From Panax quinquefolius (Eukaryota; Streptophyta; Magnoliopsida; Apiales; Araliaceae), in the NCBI GenBank assembly GCA_020205615.1, contig CM035171.1, positions 10,538,160-10,602,159 of the forward strand: 64,000 bases of DNA, in the 5' to 3' direction. A program made the position numbers and the translations under genes. Position 1 is the first letter of the stretch, and every line of letters starts with the position of its first letter. The notes under the pieces were generated by a model. It saw nothing but the letters and a program-made list of their open reading frames with translations, ran no database searches and was not told the DNA's origin. Below, piece by piece: positions 1 to 11,889 of this stretch.

Positions 1-283
1 TGTTCTGTTATGTAGAACTGATGATGGACCTCCAAAAATCAGGATTTAATTAACATGTAGTTAACTATTGTAGCTTTTTAGGGTTTCCAATGATAAAAGA
101 TTTTAAGTTAAGGTTCTAGTTTTAGGAAGAAGGTTGGTGAGTAATTGAATGCAAATGGTTATACTGTCGTATTACACTATTTACTTATCTAGTTCAATTA
201 TGTCATGAAGACCTAGATTGTTTTGAAGGGAATTTTTATATATTATTTAATACTCGACATTTTGATGAATTTGTAGGAAACAT

Positions 284-1791
284 ATGGATATTAATCCTGG
301 ACCTGCTAATCCTATTGTGTTATGGGACCAAGAAAATCACGTATCGTCAGACTTATGGCAAAATATTGTAAGTTTATTTATTTATAACAACTTTCATTTT
401 GTTAAACATTTGTTAGAAACATTCATGTTGTGACGATTTATGTTTATATGTTTTTGGACGTGTAGGATAGGGGTGTGTTAGAAATTTGTCAAATGTCTGC
501 AAAATTAACTGAATGGAACTTGACTGAACAACAAGAATATTTGCTGGAACAAGTAGGTTTTGGTATATTTTGTCATCAAGCTATAGTGTCAAAGATTGAT
601 CATCTCTTCAGATCCGCTTCTAGTTGAGCGTTGGAGAAGTGAAACAAATACGTTTCACTTAAATTGTGGAGAGATTAGCATTTCTTTAGAGGACGTGGGA
701 TTTTTATTTGGGTTGCCCGTATTAGGAAAAGCTTTGACTTGCGGAGAATTAGAAAGTCCCAAAAACTATGTTATAAGGGTTTTTGGGCAACAAGTTGTAG
801 TAGATGAGTGGGAACAATGCAATAAAAGGGGCATAAGTTTGCCCTGGTTAAGACAGAGATATGGTCGATTACACGGTGATCTTTACTCGGATGATGTCGT
901 AAAACACACTAAGGCATATCTATTGTACTTGTGTGGCGCTATTTTGTTTCAACCAAGCTAAAAAAATGTTGTGCATCTTAGATATTTGTTCTTTATTGGA
1001 AAGATTGGAAGGCGTAATTACATATGCTTGGGGCGGTACTGTTTTAGGGCATTTGTATAGGGGGTTTGCATGAGGCTACTCATAAAACAACGAAAAAATT
1101 CATGAGTTGTGCAACCTTCTTACTACGATGTGGGCTCGTGAGCGGTTCAACATTGGTCGTCCAACCCCTAAGCTATGTCCCGGAAGTTGATACCTAGGGC
1201 ATTATCCAGGCATACTCCTCTTTTAATCCTAATTCAAAACAATATCGGCGCTTTTAAAATCCACATCACCATCTTACATTTCTGAGGAGAGTTTGATAAT
1301 ATGTTGAAAGCAGGATGGGGTGTGGCGTCCATATCGATTATTTGATAGGCGTTTGTCTTAGGATTTTTTGAGGCAAGGTTAGGTGGAGCCACTCAGATAC
1401 CATTGATACATTACGACATAGTTGAGTTCCAAATGCAGCGAGATATATGAGGCAATTTGGATATTGCGATCGTAACCATCTAATCTTTGAAAATATGGTG
1501 GAATTGCGGAAGGAACATAAATTATTTGAGAGAATAAATTTTGAAAATCATAGGGCCAACTATATTAGATTGTGGGATGCATACATGGAGAGTTTAGAAG
1601 GACAAGTGTTGGAGGCTCTGCAGCATATATCTACCGAGGATTATATGACGTGGTATAGAGAAATTACTCGACGACGGATACACCATACTCAACCCTACAG
1701 GCGTCAAGGGGAAGATTATGAGCCACGGGTATTCATTGACCAATATGTGGCTGTAAACACGATAAGTAAATCAATTTATAATAGTTATTAA
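284..1791 (+). pseudogene. Plant mobile domain (PMD) protein, N-terminal part, decayed
   Basis: Reads as a plant mobile domain (MAIN/MAIL type, often TE-borne). A first exon starts with ATG at 284 and ends at a GTAAGT donor near 368; the next begins after an acceptor near 466. The recognisable core starts near 596 and includes LVERWRSETNTFHL, ISLEDVGFLFGLPV and KAYLLYLCGAILF. Around 590 and again from 961 to 1446 the frame changes several times and stops occur, yet expected pieces (VHLRYL, RPTPKLCPG) can still be seen in shifted frames. The domain recovers at 1447-1791 with FENHRANYIRLWDAY and YMTWYREITRRRI. The family is known both as host silencing factors and as TE cargo. The link to a downstream Ulp1 domain and a nearby MULE transposase favours TE origin. 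I infer it is non-functional. Confidence 0.7.
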
Positions 1792-1854
1792 TGTTTTTGT
1801 TTTTTTAACTGATTATCTTGTTTTATTAATATAATTTCTTAATTTCATTGTAGA

Positions 1855-3041
1855 TTGAGAGTGCAAAAGCTATATTTGAAAAGTTGTTGTCAATTGGACA
1901 TCCACCTGAGTTGAGAACCATGTATGACACATGGTTCAATACATTATACCAGCCGTTTATGAATGACTATAGAGGTGTTCCAATCAATCCAAATCCAACG
2001 CAACCTCATGTTGGGCAGATGGAGATTGACATGACAGGATCCCAACCTACAGTTGGGCAGATAGAGATTGACATTACCGGATCCCAACCTAGAGTTCAAG
2101 AGACTAAGCCTAGCGTTGGCCCTTCTACTCACTTTTTCAAGTACTTAAAGATGGAAAAAATCAATTGGCTAAATCATCATTGGTTTAGTCCAACTCACGA
2201 CCCATCAGACTTTCCTCATAGCCATCCAGAAGGTCTATACAAGTTTGAATTTAAAGATGTTAACTGTTTGAGACCCAATGGTTGGTTATGGGAACATGTC
2301 TTGGATGTTTATTTGTTGTTGTTGCGAGAAAGAGAAGCTAAAATGTGTAAAGAAGGTATCCAAAGATGGGCTCGATTTTATTTCATGCCAACGTACTTTG
2401 CGTTGTTAGGTACCCAAAACTTACCAAGTGCCGGAGTAGACATGTCAACCATACGAAAATTTCTAAGAAGTTACATCAATCCTACAGTTGGTTCCCAGTA
2501 CATGAGTGTGATTACATATTCGTTCCAGTCTTCAACGAAACCAACAGTCATTTTTTCTTGTTTATTTGGAGTGTCAGCAAGTGGAAAGTTATGCTACTTG
2601 ACCCACTTTATGATGACAAACCATTAATGCCATTGTCACAATTATACCAAAACTTCTTTGCGATTGTGGTGAGTTCATTAATAAAGTTAATGTTTTTCAT
2701 GTCATTACAAAGACATGTAATTACTACTACTTCGGACTTATAAGTAATGGGTTTATTGTTTATAGGTGGAGTTAATTCCCTTGCTGTTTCGTCAGGCAAA
2801 TCCTACAGCAAAGTGGCCAAAATCGAAGCCGAAAGTTGAAGCCTATGTGAATAGACCGAGACAATGGAACGAAGACGATTGTGGCATATATGTTGCAAAG
2901 TACGTGGATTTCTTTTTGCATCGTATAAACATCATGGAGGAACCGAGGTGGACTCTTAACAAGGCTTATAACTTTAGGTTTAGAATAGCACATGAGCTTA
3001 GGATGTGCAAAGCTAGGGACATTCCTGAAAAATATATTTAG
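1855..3041 (+). pseudogene. Ulp1-like (C48) cysteine protease domain, C-terminal part of the PMD gene
   Basis: An exon opens after an acceptor at about 1853 and reads on to 2627. It includes an internal tandem repeat of about 45 bp (VGQMEIDMTGSQP followed by VGQIEIDITGSQP). The Ulp1 fold follows: LWEHVLDVYLLLL, then after a frame change near 2500 the strand with the catalytic His (NSHFFLFIWSVSKWKVMLLDPLY). An intron lies at about 2668-2765. The last exon carries the catalytic Cys box NEDDCGIYVAKYVDFFL (Cys codon at 2880). C48-type domains fused or linked to PMD proteins and to MULE transposases (Kaonashi-type MULEs) are well known in plants. Active-site residues survive, but the frame change near 2500 argues against a full-length product. 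The stop is at 3039-3041. Confidence 0.72.
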
Positions 3042-3177
3042 TAACAAACAAACTTTAGATTTGTAATACGTTGATTTAGTAACTCGGTTATCAGTTTCAA
3101 AATGATTCAATCTTTTGTATGTACGTTAATGTGGATGTCGTTATAATCAATGTGTATTTAAGTTTGTGTTTTTCCAG

Positions 3178-3602
3178 GCTTCCAGCTTTGGGTGATTCTG
3201 GTATGGCTTTCTGTCCCCCATGGGTGACAGTTTAAGTTAGAGGATAAGACTGCTTTAGTTTATGTATTTTTTTCAGGCATATTATACTGCGTATGAAATT
3301 TCCGGACAAGACTGCTATAGTTGTGCTGAAGTCAGTGCCCATTTCTTACATCAATCTGTTCTTGATCAGCAAAATCTGGTATGGCTTTCCATATATTTAA
3401 CCATGACAAATAAAATTCACCTGGGAAATCATGACAAGTACTCAATCCTGCAGCCAAGTTAACAGATGCATCTACTAGTTCTGTTGGTGTTAAAGAATTT
3501 GACGCATGCATTCTATCACTATTACCACCTATTATTTTATCAGCCAGGAAGGAATGTTGGAAAGTTTTAGGCTCTAAAGAAAATGATGAGAGATCCATTC
3601 AG
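3178..3602 (+). pseudogene. Captured exons of an unidentified host gene
   Basis: Three exon-like blocks have good splice borders. The first, 3178 to about 3222, follows TTTTTCCAG and reads LPALGDSGMAFCPPW. The second, 3277-3378, follows TTTTTTTCAG, is 34 codons long and ends at a GTATGG donor. The third, 3459-3602, is 48 codons long, contains KEFDACILSLLPPIILSAR and ends CAG before GTAAC. Blocks two and three join in phase with no stop. I do not recognise the parent protein. The introns here are short, and the blocks sit between a TE-type protease gene and fragments of other genes, so I read this as a captured fragment rather than a resident gene. The first block may come from the same parent gene, but that is a guess. 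Confidence 0.45.
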
Positions 3603-3653
3603 GTAACATTACGCAAAGTAGCAAACTATTATAGAAATAATCATATAATTCAG

Positions 3654-3768
3654 CAGGAGACTCGAATAATAAACATATAGTACGTCCCCCGATTCTGTCA
3701 GAGAGGGCAGTAGCTGTTGCACTTGCTGTGTCACTAGATAATGACTATTTTTCGAGACGCAGAGGATG
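3654..3768 (+). pseudogene. Scramblase-like exon fragment
   Basis: An exon bounded by an ATTCAG acceptor and a GTAAGC donor reads SNNKHIVRPPILSERAVAVA and then LAVSLDNDYFSRRRGW. This resembles the C-terminal strand of plant phospholipid-scramblase-related proteins (mitochondrial AIM25-like family), where an SLD-DYFSR-GGW segment is typical; that resemblance is from memory of the family. Upstream in the same frame is a stop (TAG, about 3631). Its frame does not match the preceding exon block, so it comes from a different parent or the junction has shifted. No other scramblase exons were found nearby, so it is a fragment. I am moderately unsure of the family. Confidence 0.4.
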
Positions 3769-4676
3769 GTAAGCTAATTAGTTTTTACTTTGTTCATTTA
3801 TCATGCTCATTAATATGAACCACTTGTAATTGATTTGTTGTAATTATGTATCCATAAAACTTGTATCGGAATTATGTACTCTGCATATAGAACCTGATTA
3901 AGCATGCACATCAGTTTATTGGTTCCACTTTTCCTTTATCTTGCTAGTACATGCTGTATTTTGTGGGTAAATTGACCTGAATATAGCCCTTCCTCACACA
4001 GGTATATGGTGAGGTTTATTTCCTGTGTGCATTTGTGGCTGCCGGCTATTATATAGTTGTGCAGTTTCACCACAGTACAGATAACGATAAAAGGGTAGGA
4101 GTAGATATTATTTTATTTGTTTTTCTGTGAAATGCAGACTAATGTTATCACAATCTTATTGCTAGGGGAATTCCTTTTATTGCAATGGAGGAATGACATG
4201 TCAAGTTGCTGTGCTGATTCTTATTACCGAAATTGTAAAGGGACATTATTCGCCTACCCTACCAGCCTTGAAGTTTCGTGTTGTTTAATGGATTCCTCCC
4301 TATACACAACACATTTAATCCCAACTTCAATCTCTTGTCAAGGCTACACATGGCAGAAGTTTATAATTACATGTGATATATTCTGCTTCAATCCTTTGTT
4401 GGGCCATTAAGTCACTGTTGATGTTGATGAATATAATAGGACTAGAATATAGGGTTGATGGAAGCTTATAGGTCTTTATAATATGTTGTGATCAGTTTCT
4501 TTAGGTATTATAGAGACATAATACTCTTATAATATAGACTTTAGATTCATACCCTTCAAAAAACTTCGTGTACTATTGTTGTTATTTAATCATACTGGAT
4601 CTTACCATAATTTGTTTGATGAATATCTTATGTAAGCAAATTGCAAAATGATTGAGTTAATATTGTTAAAATGCAG

Positions 4677-5670
4677 GTGGTTATGGAGTGGCAACTAGGG
4701 GACCGTTGGCATGGGGCTTATGCTACAACAGGGAATTGAGTCCTAGCCAAGAATACTGTGATGAGTCGTACAAGTACACGTACCCCTGCGCTCCCGGAGC
4801 TGAATACTTTGGACGTGGTGCTCTTCCTCTTTACTGGTAGGTATCATTATTTCTCATTACTGCTCGATACCATCCTTCCTGTTCCACGTCTAAGTATAAT
4901 TTGTATACTTTAAAATATTCCAATAAGTTTTCCTGCGAGTAATAGCACTCCAGCTATTCCTTATGAGAAACAGTTGCAAATACTCTTTTAGTAATGCTTG
5001 TTCAATAAGAGTCCTGCTACATTTAACTACAAATTTATGTCGATATTACATGTCGATATACGAGATAAGAAGGAATTGAGACTGCAGCCACACATTATTA
5101 TTCTATCTTATCGCTTAGGTTTTTACGTTAGTTACAATCCAACTTCTTCATGAGCATTGTTGACATATATATCATTTTCCGTTCAATAAGATGGTTGTGA
5201 AGTTTACACCTTTTTCTACGTGCTTAAAAACATGTGTCGCAAAACCTAGTCAGTGCTCTAAAGAACCATGACACATCCTCGTCGCTTCAACATGTTACTT
5301 CAAAAATAGAATTATAAGCTTTTTTGTTTGTCTGTTATGCTTTCGCAGGAACTTTAACTACGGAGCTGCTGGTGAAGCTCTTAAGGTGGATCTTTTAAAC
5401 CATCCCGAATACATTGAACAGAACGCTACCCTTGCATTCCAGGCAGTAATTTGGAGGTGGATGACTGAAATCAAGAAGGGGCAGCCTTCGTCTCACGATG
5501 TCTTCGTTGGCAACTGGAAACCCACCAAGAACGACACTTTAGCCAAGCGAGTTCCCGGTTTTGGTGCCACTATGAACATCCTGTACGGCGAAATGGTTTG
5601 TGGTCAAGGTGATATCGATGCTATGAACAACATTGTCTCCCATTACCAACACTACCTCGACTTGATCTGA
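4677..5670 (+). pseudogene. Chitinase-like protein (GH19, CTL1/CTL2 type), 3' exons only
   Basis: Two exons lie at 4677-4836 and 5349-5670, joined in phase across a 512-bp intron (donor GTAGGT, acceptor TTTCGCAG). They encode GYGVATRGPLAWGLCYNREL, YPCAPGAEYFGRGALPLYW, NFNYGAAGEALKVDLLNHPE and VGNWKPTKNDTLAKRVPGFG. This is the C-terminal half of a plant GH19 chitinase-like protein of the CTL1/POM1 class, which acts in the cell wall in cellulose assembly and lacks true chitinase activity. The signal peptide and the first part of the GH19 fold are absent upstream. The product stops after QHYLDLI, short of the usual C-terminal tail. There are no internal stops, so the capture seems young or the fragment is under some constraint. 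Retained introns show it was moved as DNA, not via mRNA. Confidence 0.75.
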
Positions 5671-6184
5671 TATTTGTAATATGTGGATTGATGATGTGCT
5701 ACAGGTTTTACTTCAAGTTGATGAGACCTCTCTAAAGAGAGAACTTGTTTAAAAAAAATATTTCCCCCTTTTCCAAAAAAAATAATAAAGAAGTCCCATT
5801 TTATTTATTTTTTCTTAGTTAAATTGAGAAATCCAAAAAATTCAAAATTTGACAGAAAAGGAATACTAATAATTATTATTATTAGTACTATTATAATTAT
5901 TAATAGTACTATTATTATTTGTTTGTGTGTGAAGAAGAGAGGAGAAAGAAAGATTTTATGTGTGAACATGAGAGAGAGTAGGTTGTAGGGGTGAATTTGA
6001 TTCTAAACATAACAAATACAAAATAAAATAAAAAACATTGACCATGTAATTATACAGTAATTGTGAGTAATTCATCGTATGCAATTATTGGGGAATAATA
6101 ATTTATACTGGTAAATAAAAATATATAATCAAAAGTAAATAGTTTTGTCATTACATAATCATAAAATCACATATTAATATAACT
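5671..6184. other. Intergenic, AT-rich
   Basis: This lies between the 3' ends of the converging chitinase-like fragment and FRS pseudogene. It contains an AT-rich, partly self-complementary stretch at about 5866-5920 (repeats of TAATTATTATTATTAGTAC) and purine-rich GAGA sequence at 5935-5980. I see no gene. Confidence 0.6.
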
Positions 6185-8386
6185 TCAAACACCTGACTTT
6201 TCTTGACCCAAAATTTTGTAGTGGTTTCGCTTATCATGATTGGTCATCATATTGCATATTGCACACTTTCTCAATTATTTACGACTTGCAGCCTCTTCGA
6301 TCCCACTCTTTATTCTTGTTGCTTTTTTTCTCCCCTTTGTTTACGAACAAATAGGATCCAATAACGGCTCATCTTCAACGGGCTGATCATCATCTTCTCG
6401 AATATCAGGAACCTCTTTTACGCTATTTTCATCAGGGTCAAATTTCTCAACAATGGGTTGATTGTCAATACCTGAATTGCGACGACATGCTTAAAACCAT
6501 TAATTGAGCATGATCCTGTAGAAGCTAATCACAAGAGCAACGTCACCAAATAATTGTAACGCATCGTTTGAGATTCCTCGTAGTTGGACATTTCAGTCAA
6601 AATCTTTGGTAATTCAGCGTTCACTTTATTACCATCTCTACACCACCGCCTTAAAACGTATTTATCAGGTATTTTTTTTGTACTTTTTGCAATCATATGC
6701 CTTATAATGTGTTTACAAAGCATACCAGAATGTTCAAATTTTTTACAATTATAATTTATATCTCCAGTTTGAACATTACTAACAACAATAACGTACCTAT
6801 TTGACTCTTCGTTTTCGCTTGCCTTGCACAATGCATACGACTTTGTATCTGATGTTGTTAGATGTTGAAGCTTCTGCATTACGTACTTGTGGGATTTTAT
6901 CATCTCAATCTGAAAGCGTCTAAACATCTCCTTTGTATAAACATTTGCTCCATGTGTTTCAAATGGTGATTCAAGCGTCATATTTCGGGTCCGATGACAA
7001 GTTACATAGTCAGCTATTCTCTCTCACGACCGCTTCTCAGTGCTTTTTTTACGTATTTACGATAAATTCCTTGATACTCGTTGTGGCATTGACATATTCA
7101 TCGAACAAACTGTTCATTCCCTCACTCCTGGATGTAGTTGTCATTCCTGCTGTAAAAAAATTCTTTGTGTACGCCTTGATCCATTTGTGTTTAACCTCAT
7201 AAAGTGATTGGAGCCAATCATGATCATGCAATTCGTAATCTATCATCAACTTTTTCTATCGCTCCACAAAATTCACAACGGTCAAAGATTTATACACACA
7301 GCAGTTAAAATCATGTTTAAATGTTGGGTACTGTTCATACAATGTATGTAATTTCTCTGGAAATTTGTTGCTAATATGTCATGTGCAAAGAGCATGGTGT
7401 GTTTCTGGCAGAACCTTAGCAATCGCATTGCTCATAGCTTTGTCCTGATCAGTGATAATGGTAACCGGTGCCTTGTTGTTCATCGCTTGAAGCCAACATT
7501 CAAAAACCCATACAAAAGTATCCTCTGTTTCGTCCTGAATCAGTGCAAAACCAAACAAGATGGAATAATAATGATGATTTACCCCCGTGAACGGAATAAA
7601 CGGCATAGAATACTTATTCGTTCGATAAGTTGTATTAAATGTCACTACATCCCCAAAATTTTTGTAAGCTATCATTGAACGATAATCTATCCACAAGATA
7701 CATTCGATGCGATTATCTTCATTTCGTTTGATATCGTAAGAAAATAGAGGATTGTCCGCTGAGAGTTTTTTCAAGTATTGCAATGCAGTTTGGGCATCGT
7801 TTGAATCTATTGTGTCACGCCTTATATCTCGTACAACATTTCGAATATCCTTATCACTGAATCCGACATTTTCCACCCCTCCTCCTATTTCGCTAAATAC
7901 ATTCATCATTTTACTTGGCCCAACTCCAGCCCTTGTGAAAGTTCCGATTAAACTTCGGGCAACAGGAGTTATATTTTTCTGTGTTTGAATGAAAATTTTC
8001 TTGCTCGGAGTCACCAAATCATGATTGTGAGACAGCTCAATTTTTGAAACTTTCCAGGTATCTTCATTCTTTATGTGAACAACAAACATTCTAGCTTTGC
8101 ACATCGTTCGACCTATAGAATCCCTTTTTCTTTTGACCTTACTACCATCAACTTCATCAACGTCTTGTTTCTTACTTTCAATTGGTTTTCTAGCTTTCTT
8201 ACATGTAAAAAGTCAGTTGGACAAATTGTTGGAGTGAGCATATTTATGAGTTGTCCCAATTTTTATTTCAAATCCACAACTACGTGCATATGTTCTATAA
8301 AATTCTTCCGCCTCTTAGATAGTAGAAAAAATCTGACCCTCATATGGACTTTTTGAAACTTTCATATGCGATTGGTTCGTGTTATG
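6185..8386 (-). pseudogene. FAR1-related (FRS) / MULE transposase, body of the gene, decayed
   Basis: Read on the minus strand. It has an N-terminal FAR1-type DNA-binding region (EAEEFYRTYARSCGFEI, LFTCKKARKP, MCKARMFVV, WKVSKIELSHNHDL; about 8330-7990). The MULE transposase core follows (GDVVTFNTTYRTNKY, VNHHYYSILFGFALI, TIITDQDKAMSNAI, ETHHALCT; about 7650-7379). Then come a SWIM zinc finger (CKKFEHSGMLCKHIIRHM, about 6770-6710) and a C-terminal KCAICNMMTNHDKRNH knuckle. The final stop is at 6185-6187. In-frame stops occur in the FAR1 domain (two), at the expected Trp after ALCT (TGG to TGA, 7379) and near 7250, and there are frameshifts near 7050 and 6500. The first catalytic Asp of the usual FDTTY motif is Asn, and the first Cys of the SWIM CxC pair is missing. 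The first 24 residues lie 10.9 kb away at 19303-19373, split off by an LTR element. It could be a mobile MULE gene or a host FRS gene; it is dead either way. Confidence 0.85.
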
Positions 8387-8391
8387 AACAC

Positions 8392-11300
8392 TGTGACGCC
8401 CCCAAAATAGGTATACATCACCTATTCTGAGTTGTCAATACATGGTACAGAAACAACTACAACTTTATTATTACAACAATAAAACTGTGAGTTTGAATAC
8501 AAATATTATCTTAGACAATATCTATACTCAAATAAATCCTCATCACATTTATTGATACATTATTTTACAAAATGGTGAGGACTACTAAACAATCCTTTCT
8601 AAAACCTTCATTCCATACCCCAGGCTTCATCACTCATTTATATTCTCGCCTCACGAGAAAAATGGAACAAAAAGGAAAAGGGTGAGCTCAACTAGCTCGA
8701 TAAAAGAATATTATGACTAAGATAATATACAACAAATTACCGTTAGTCTTCACGAGGAAAAATTTAATAGAATCTGATAGACAACAAATTTTAAATCAAT
8801 ATTCGCAGTGAAATAATAATTCATTAGAAGAGTTAAGTAGAGAATGCAAACTACTATCTTCTATGTATGAATTTAAAAGTTCATCGTCTATCTTTTTATC
8901 CCTGTAACATCAATCAATATACATACGGAATCAAATATTCATCTTTGCACTACTGAGCCAAAGATATTCATCGATTGGTCGTATTCATCTAAACACTGTT
9001 CATCTTTTACTACTGACCAAAGATATTCTTGAGAAATCATTCATCTTTGCACTACAAGCCAAAGATATTCGATAATATCATCATTTAAGATGAAGATGAT
9101 GAAAAAATATTTTTAAAAGCGAATCCGGTGAAACAAAATGACGAGATTAAGGATTAAGGATTCAGTACTTTGTTTTATCCATGTTCAAAAATACCTCAAA
9201 AATGATCATAGTGGTGTAAAATTCAATGTTCTAAAAGGCGCGGGGAGGCGGGAGGCGAGGTACAGGGCGGGGGGGGCCTAAGCGCTAGGGGGCTAAAGCG
9301 GGGGCCTAAGCGGGATTTTTATTTTAAGATAATTTTAATATTTTATCTTACATTTATCCAAACAAAATAATAATATAAAGCATAACAATCTATAATAAAG
9401 ATAATAAAGGTCTTTTCTTAAAGTTTAAACATATATCCATATTGCTAATGTCAAAGTTCAAACACAAACATGCAATTGTTCAAAGTATAAACATATTTTT
9501 AACGTATTAGTTTTATTTATAAATAAGATTGCTATTAAATAATAAATTTTAAAATTTCAAGAATTTAATTCAATAATAAAACTTGAAACTAAACATAAAT
9601 TTAAGAATTATAAAATAGAATTAAACTAAATATTACAAATGTATCCTCATTTATATAATTTGAAGTTAGTACAAGTTCAAAAATTACAACTATAATAAAA
9701 TTATTCATTTGACTTGGTATTGTTCACTTCTTGTTGTGATTTGATATGCTTACAACCTGTATTATGAATATGGTAATCATTAGAAAAATAAATATATGAA
9801 GATTTGATTTGGGTAATTATTAAAATAAAAAAATTTCTCCACCTGTAAACCGCTTTAAATTTTCAGAGGAATTTTTGTGCGCCTTGAACTAGGTGAGGCA
9901 CTGGGGGCTTAGAGGTGCCAAGGGGGGGCCTAGGTCCTAGGCGGGCGCCAAGAGGGGGCCTAGCGCTGAAAGCGGGGCCTAAGCGGACCTAAGCGAGGGA
10001 TTTTTAGAACAAAGGTAAAATTGAGAATGATCAGAAACATGGATCTGATCAAAGCTAGTATCCGAATAGATATTTTGGACAAAAAGAAGAAATTTTATTT
10101 TTGATTGAATAGTGTCAGATATCGTGAATAGTCTTGAGTATCGTGAATAGTAACTCAGACACCAAAAGATAGAAATTCCCAAAAAAAAAACATCTTCACG
10201 CTTACATGAATAGTACTCGTGAATAGTAACTTCGTGAATAGTAACTCATGAATAGTAACTTCGTGAATAGTAACTCATGAATAGTAACCCCAGACATGAA
10301 AAAGTTCCAAATTTGATAAAAGTTCCAACCAATATTTCAAAGATAATGATATTGAAGAAATAATATCATTTGAGAAGAAAATAACATCCCTTACCTCGAA
10401 AGAAGCGATTACTTACATTTGGAATAACTTATTTGAACGAACTTGCCGATATAGCAATACTCAAAGTATACTCAAAATACTCACAAGAATATTTTCGATA
10501 ATATAGAGAGAAAACTTGATTTACGGTGTGATTTTCAATTCTAACCTAAGCACCTATTTATAGGAAAATGCTTAGAACACCAAAGCGAAAATTTAATAAA
10601 ATATTAATATAATATATATTAAATTCCTCGCCCCTCGACCATCTGAATTCACCCACTAATAATGACAAAAAAAAAAAAAACGTTTTTGTTATTAAAATTA
10701 ATTAAAACTTTCAAAATCAATTATTTGAACTTGAACTTCAATAATTCATAATAAATATCTCTTTTATCAGAAAATTGAATCTCATGAGTTTTTATAGGAA
10801 ATTCAATTCTCTACAACTTTACTGAAGAAAGTTTTTCTAAATTCCAAATAGAAATTGGTGAAATCCATAAGCAGGCGATTTTCTGAGCTTTAATCAAATT
10901 TCGATCGATAAATGGGGTCCACAGACATGTTTAACATGTTTTAAACATTTATTGCAACAAAAATACTCTTCCTCCTCGTATACTCATATATCCCACATTC
11001 GTTGTAAAAATATCACCATTATTATATTATTAAAATATAATAATATATTTAAATGAATTATTTTATCGAAAAAGATAAAATTTCAATTTTTAACAATTGT
11101 CACATTAAAATTTTTCTCCATCTATATCCACATAAAATCAATATTTTTCTCATCATATGAATCAATAATTAATTATTCACAAATAATATTCTGAGAATCA
11201 CAATATTGACAACCAGGTAGTTCTAAGAAAGAGGGGCTTTCAATAAGAATTTCTTCTTCTTTGGCCCTGCAATTAGGTGACCAAACCTCTCCTTATGCGA

Positions 11301-11889
11301 ACTTTCTAGACATTGCCAATAATGTTATCTAATAATATTATTCAGGATAATATGAATTATTAGCTTCGATAATGAAAAAATCTTGTGTAATAACAATTAT
11401 TGAAACAACAACAATATAATATATCAATATGACAATTATTAACTCAATAAAATCTTTGAGCGATAATTACTGTAACCATTATTGAGTAGTGCCTTCTTCT
11501 ACGTAAGAATCAATAATTGGTGCGATCTGCAGGTATCTTCTTGTGTTTTAACCACTGGGTATTTTAACAATGATTAACTTGTAATAACTACTGTAGATTA
11601 TTTTAAACCACTTATATTTGTCTATTTTCTTCATCCAATCGCTTTTTAGTTATGGGGCCCACACATGGCATACGTCTGCTTGTGGTCGTAAGAATATTCC
11701 CAACAAGCGATGAATATTCCACGACCAAACGAATATTCAAACAACAATGAATATTTTATAACCACTTGCTTATTTTGAAGTATTTGCATATTTTACCCCT
11801 AACTATCCACATTAATCAAATCAACCCTTACTATTTTAAAATAATAAATAGAAAATTAAATTTCATTAATAATAAGTTGGGGTCTTACA
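8392..11889 (-). repeat. 3' LTR of the Gypsy element (contains a 791-bp insertion)
   Basis: On the minus strand it starts TGTAAGACCCCAAC (11889) and ends GGGGGCGTCACA (8392). It is 3498 bp long; removing the nested 9224-10014 insert and its 8-bp duplication leaves about 2.7 kb, matching the other LTR. It contains several copies of a CATCTTTGCAC...CCAAAGATATTC motif (8930-9075) and of GTGAATAGTAACT (about 10105-10290). The AACAC duplication abuts its left edge. Confidence 0.92.
9224..10014. mobile_element. hAT-like non-autonomous element with G-rich ends, nested in the Gypsy LTR
   Basis: Absent from the other LTR, so its borders are exact. It is flanked by the 8-bp duplication GTAAAATT (9216-9223 and 10015-10022). 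Inverted tips are CAATGTTCTAAAA and CTTTGTTCTAAAA, 11 of 13 matching. An 8-bp duplication with short inverted tips points to the hAT superfamily. The centre is very AT-rich with no gene, while about 80 bp at the left and 130 bp at the right are packed with GGGGGCCTAAGCG-type repeats, all G-rich on the + strand. Non-coding, 791 bp. Confidence 0.85.
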
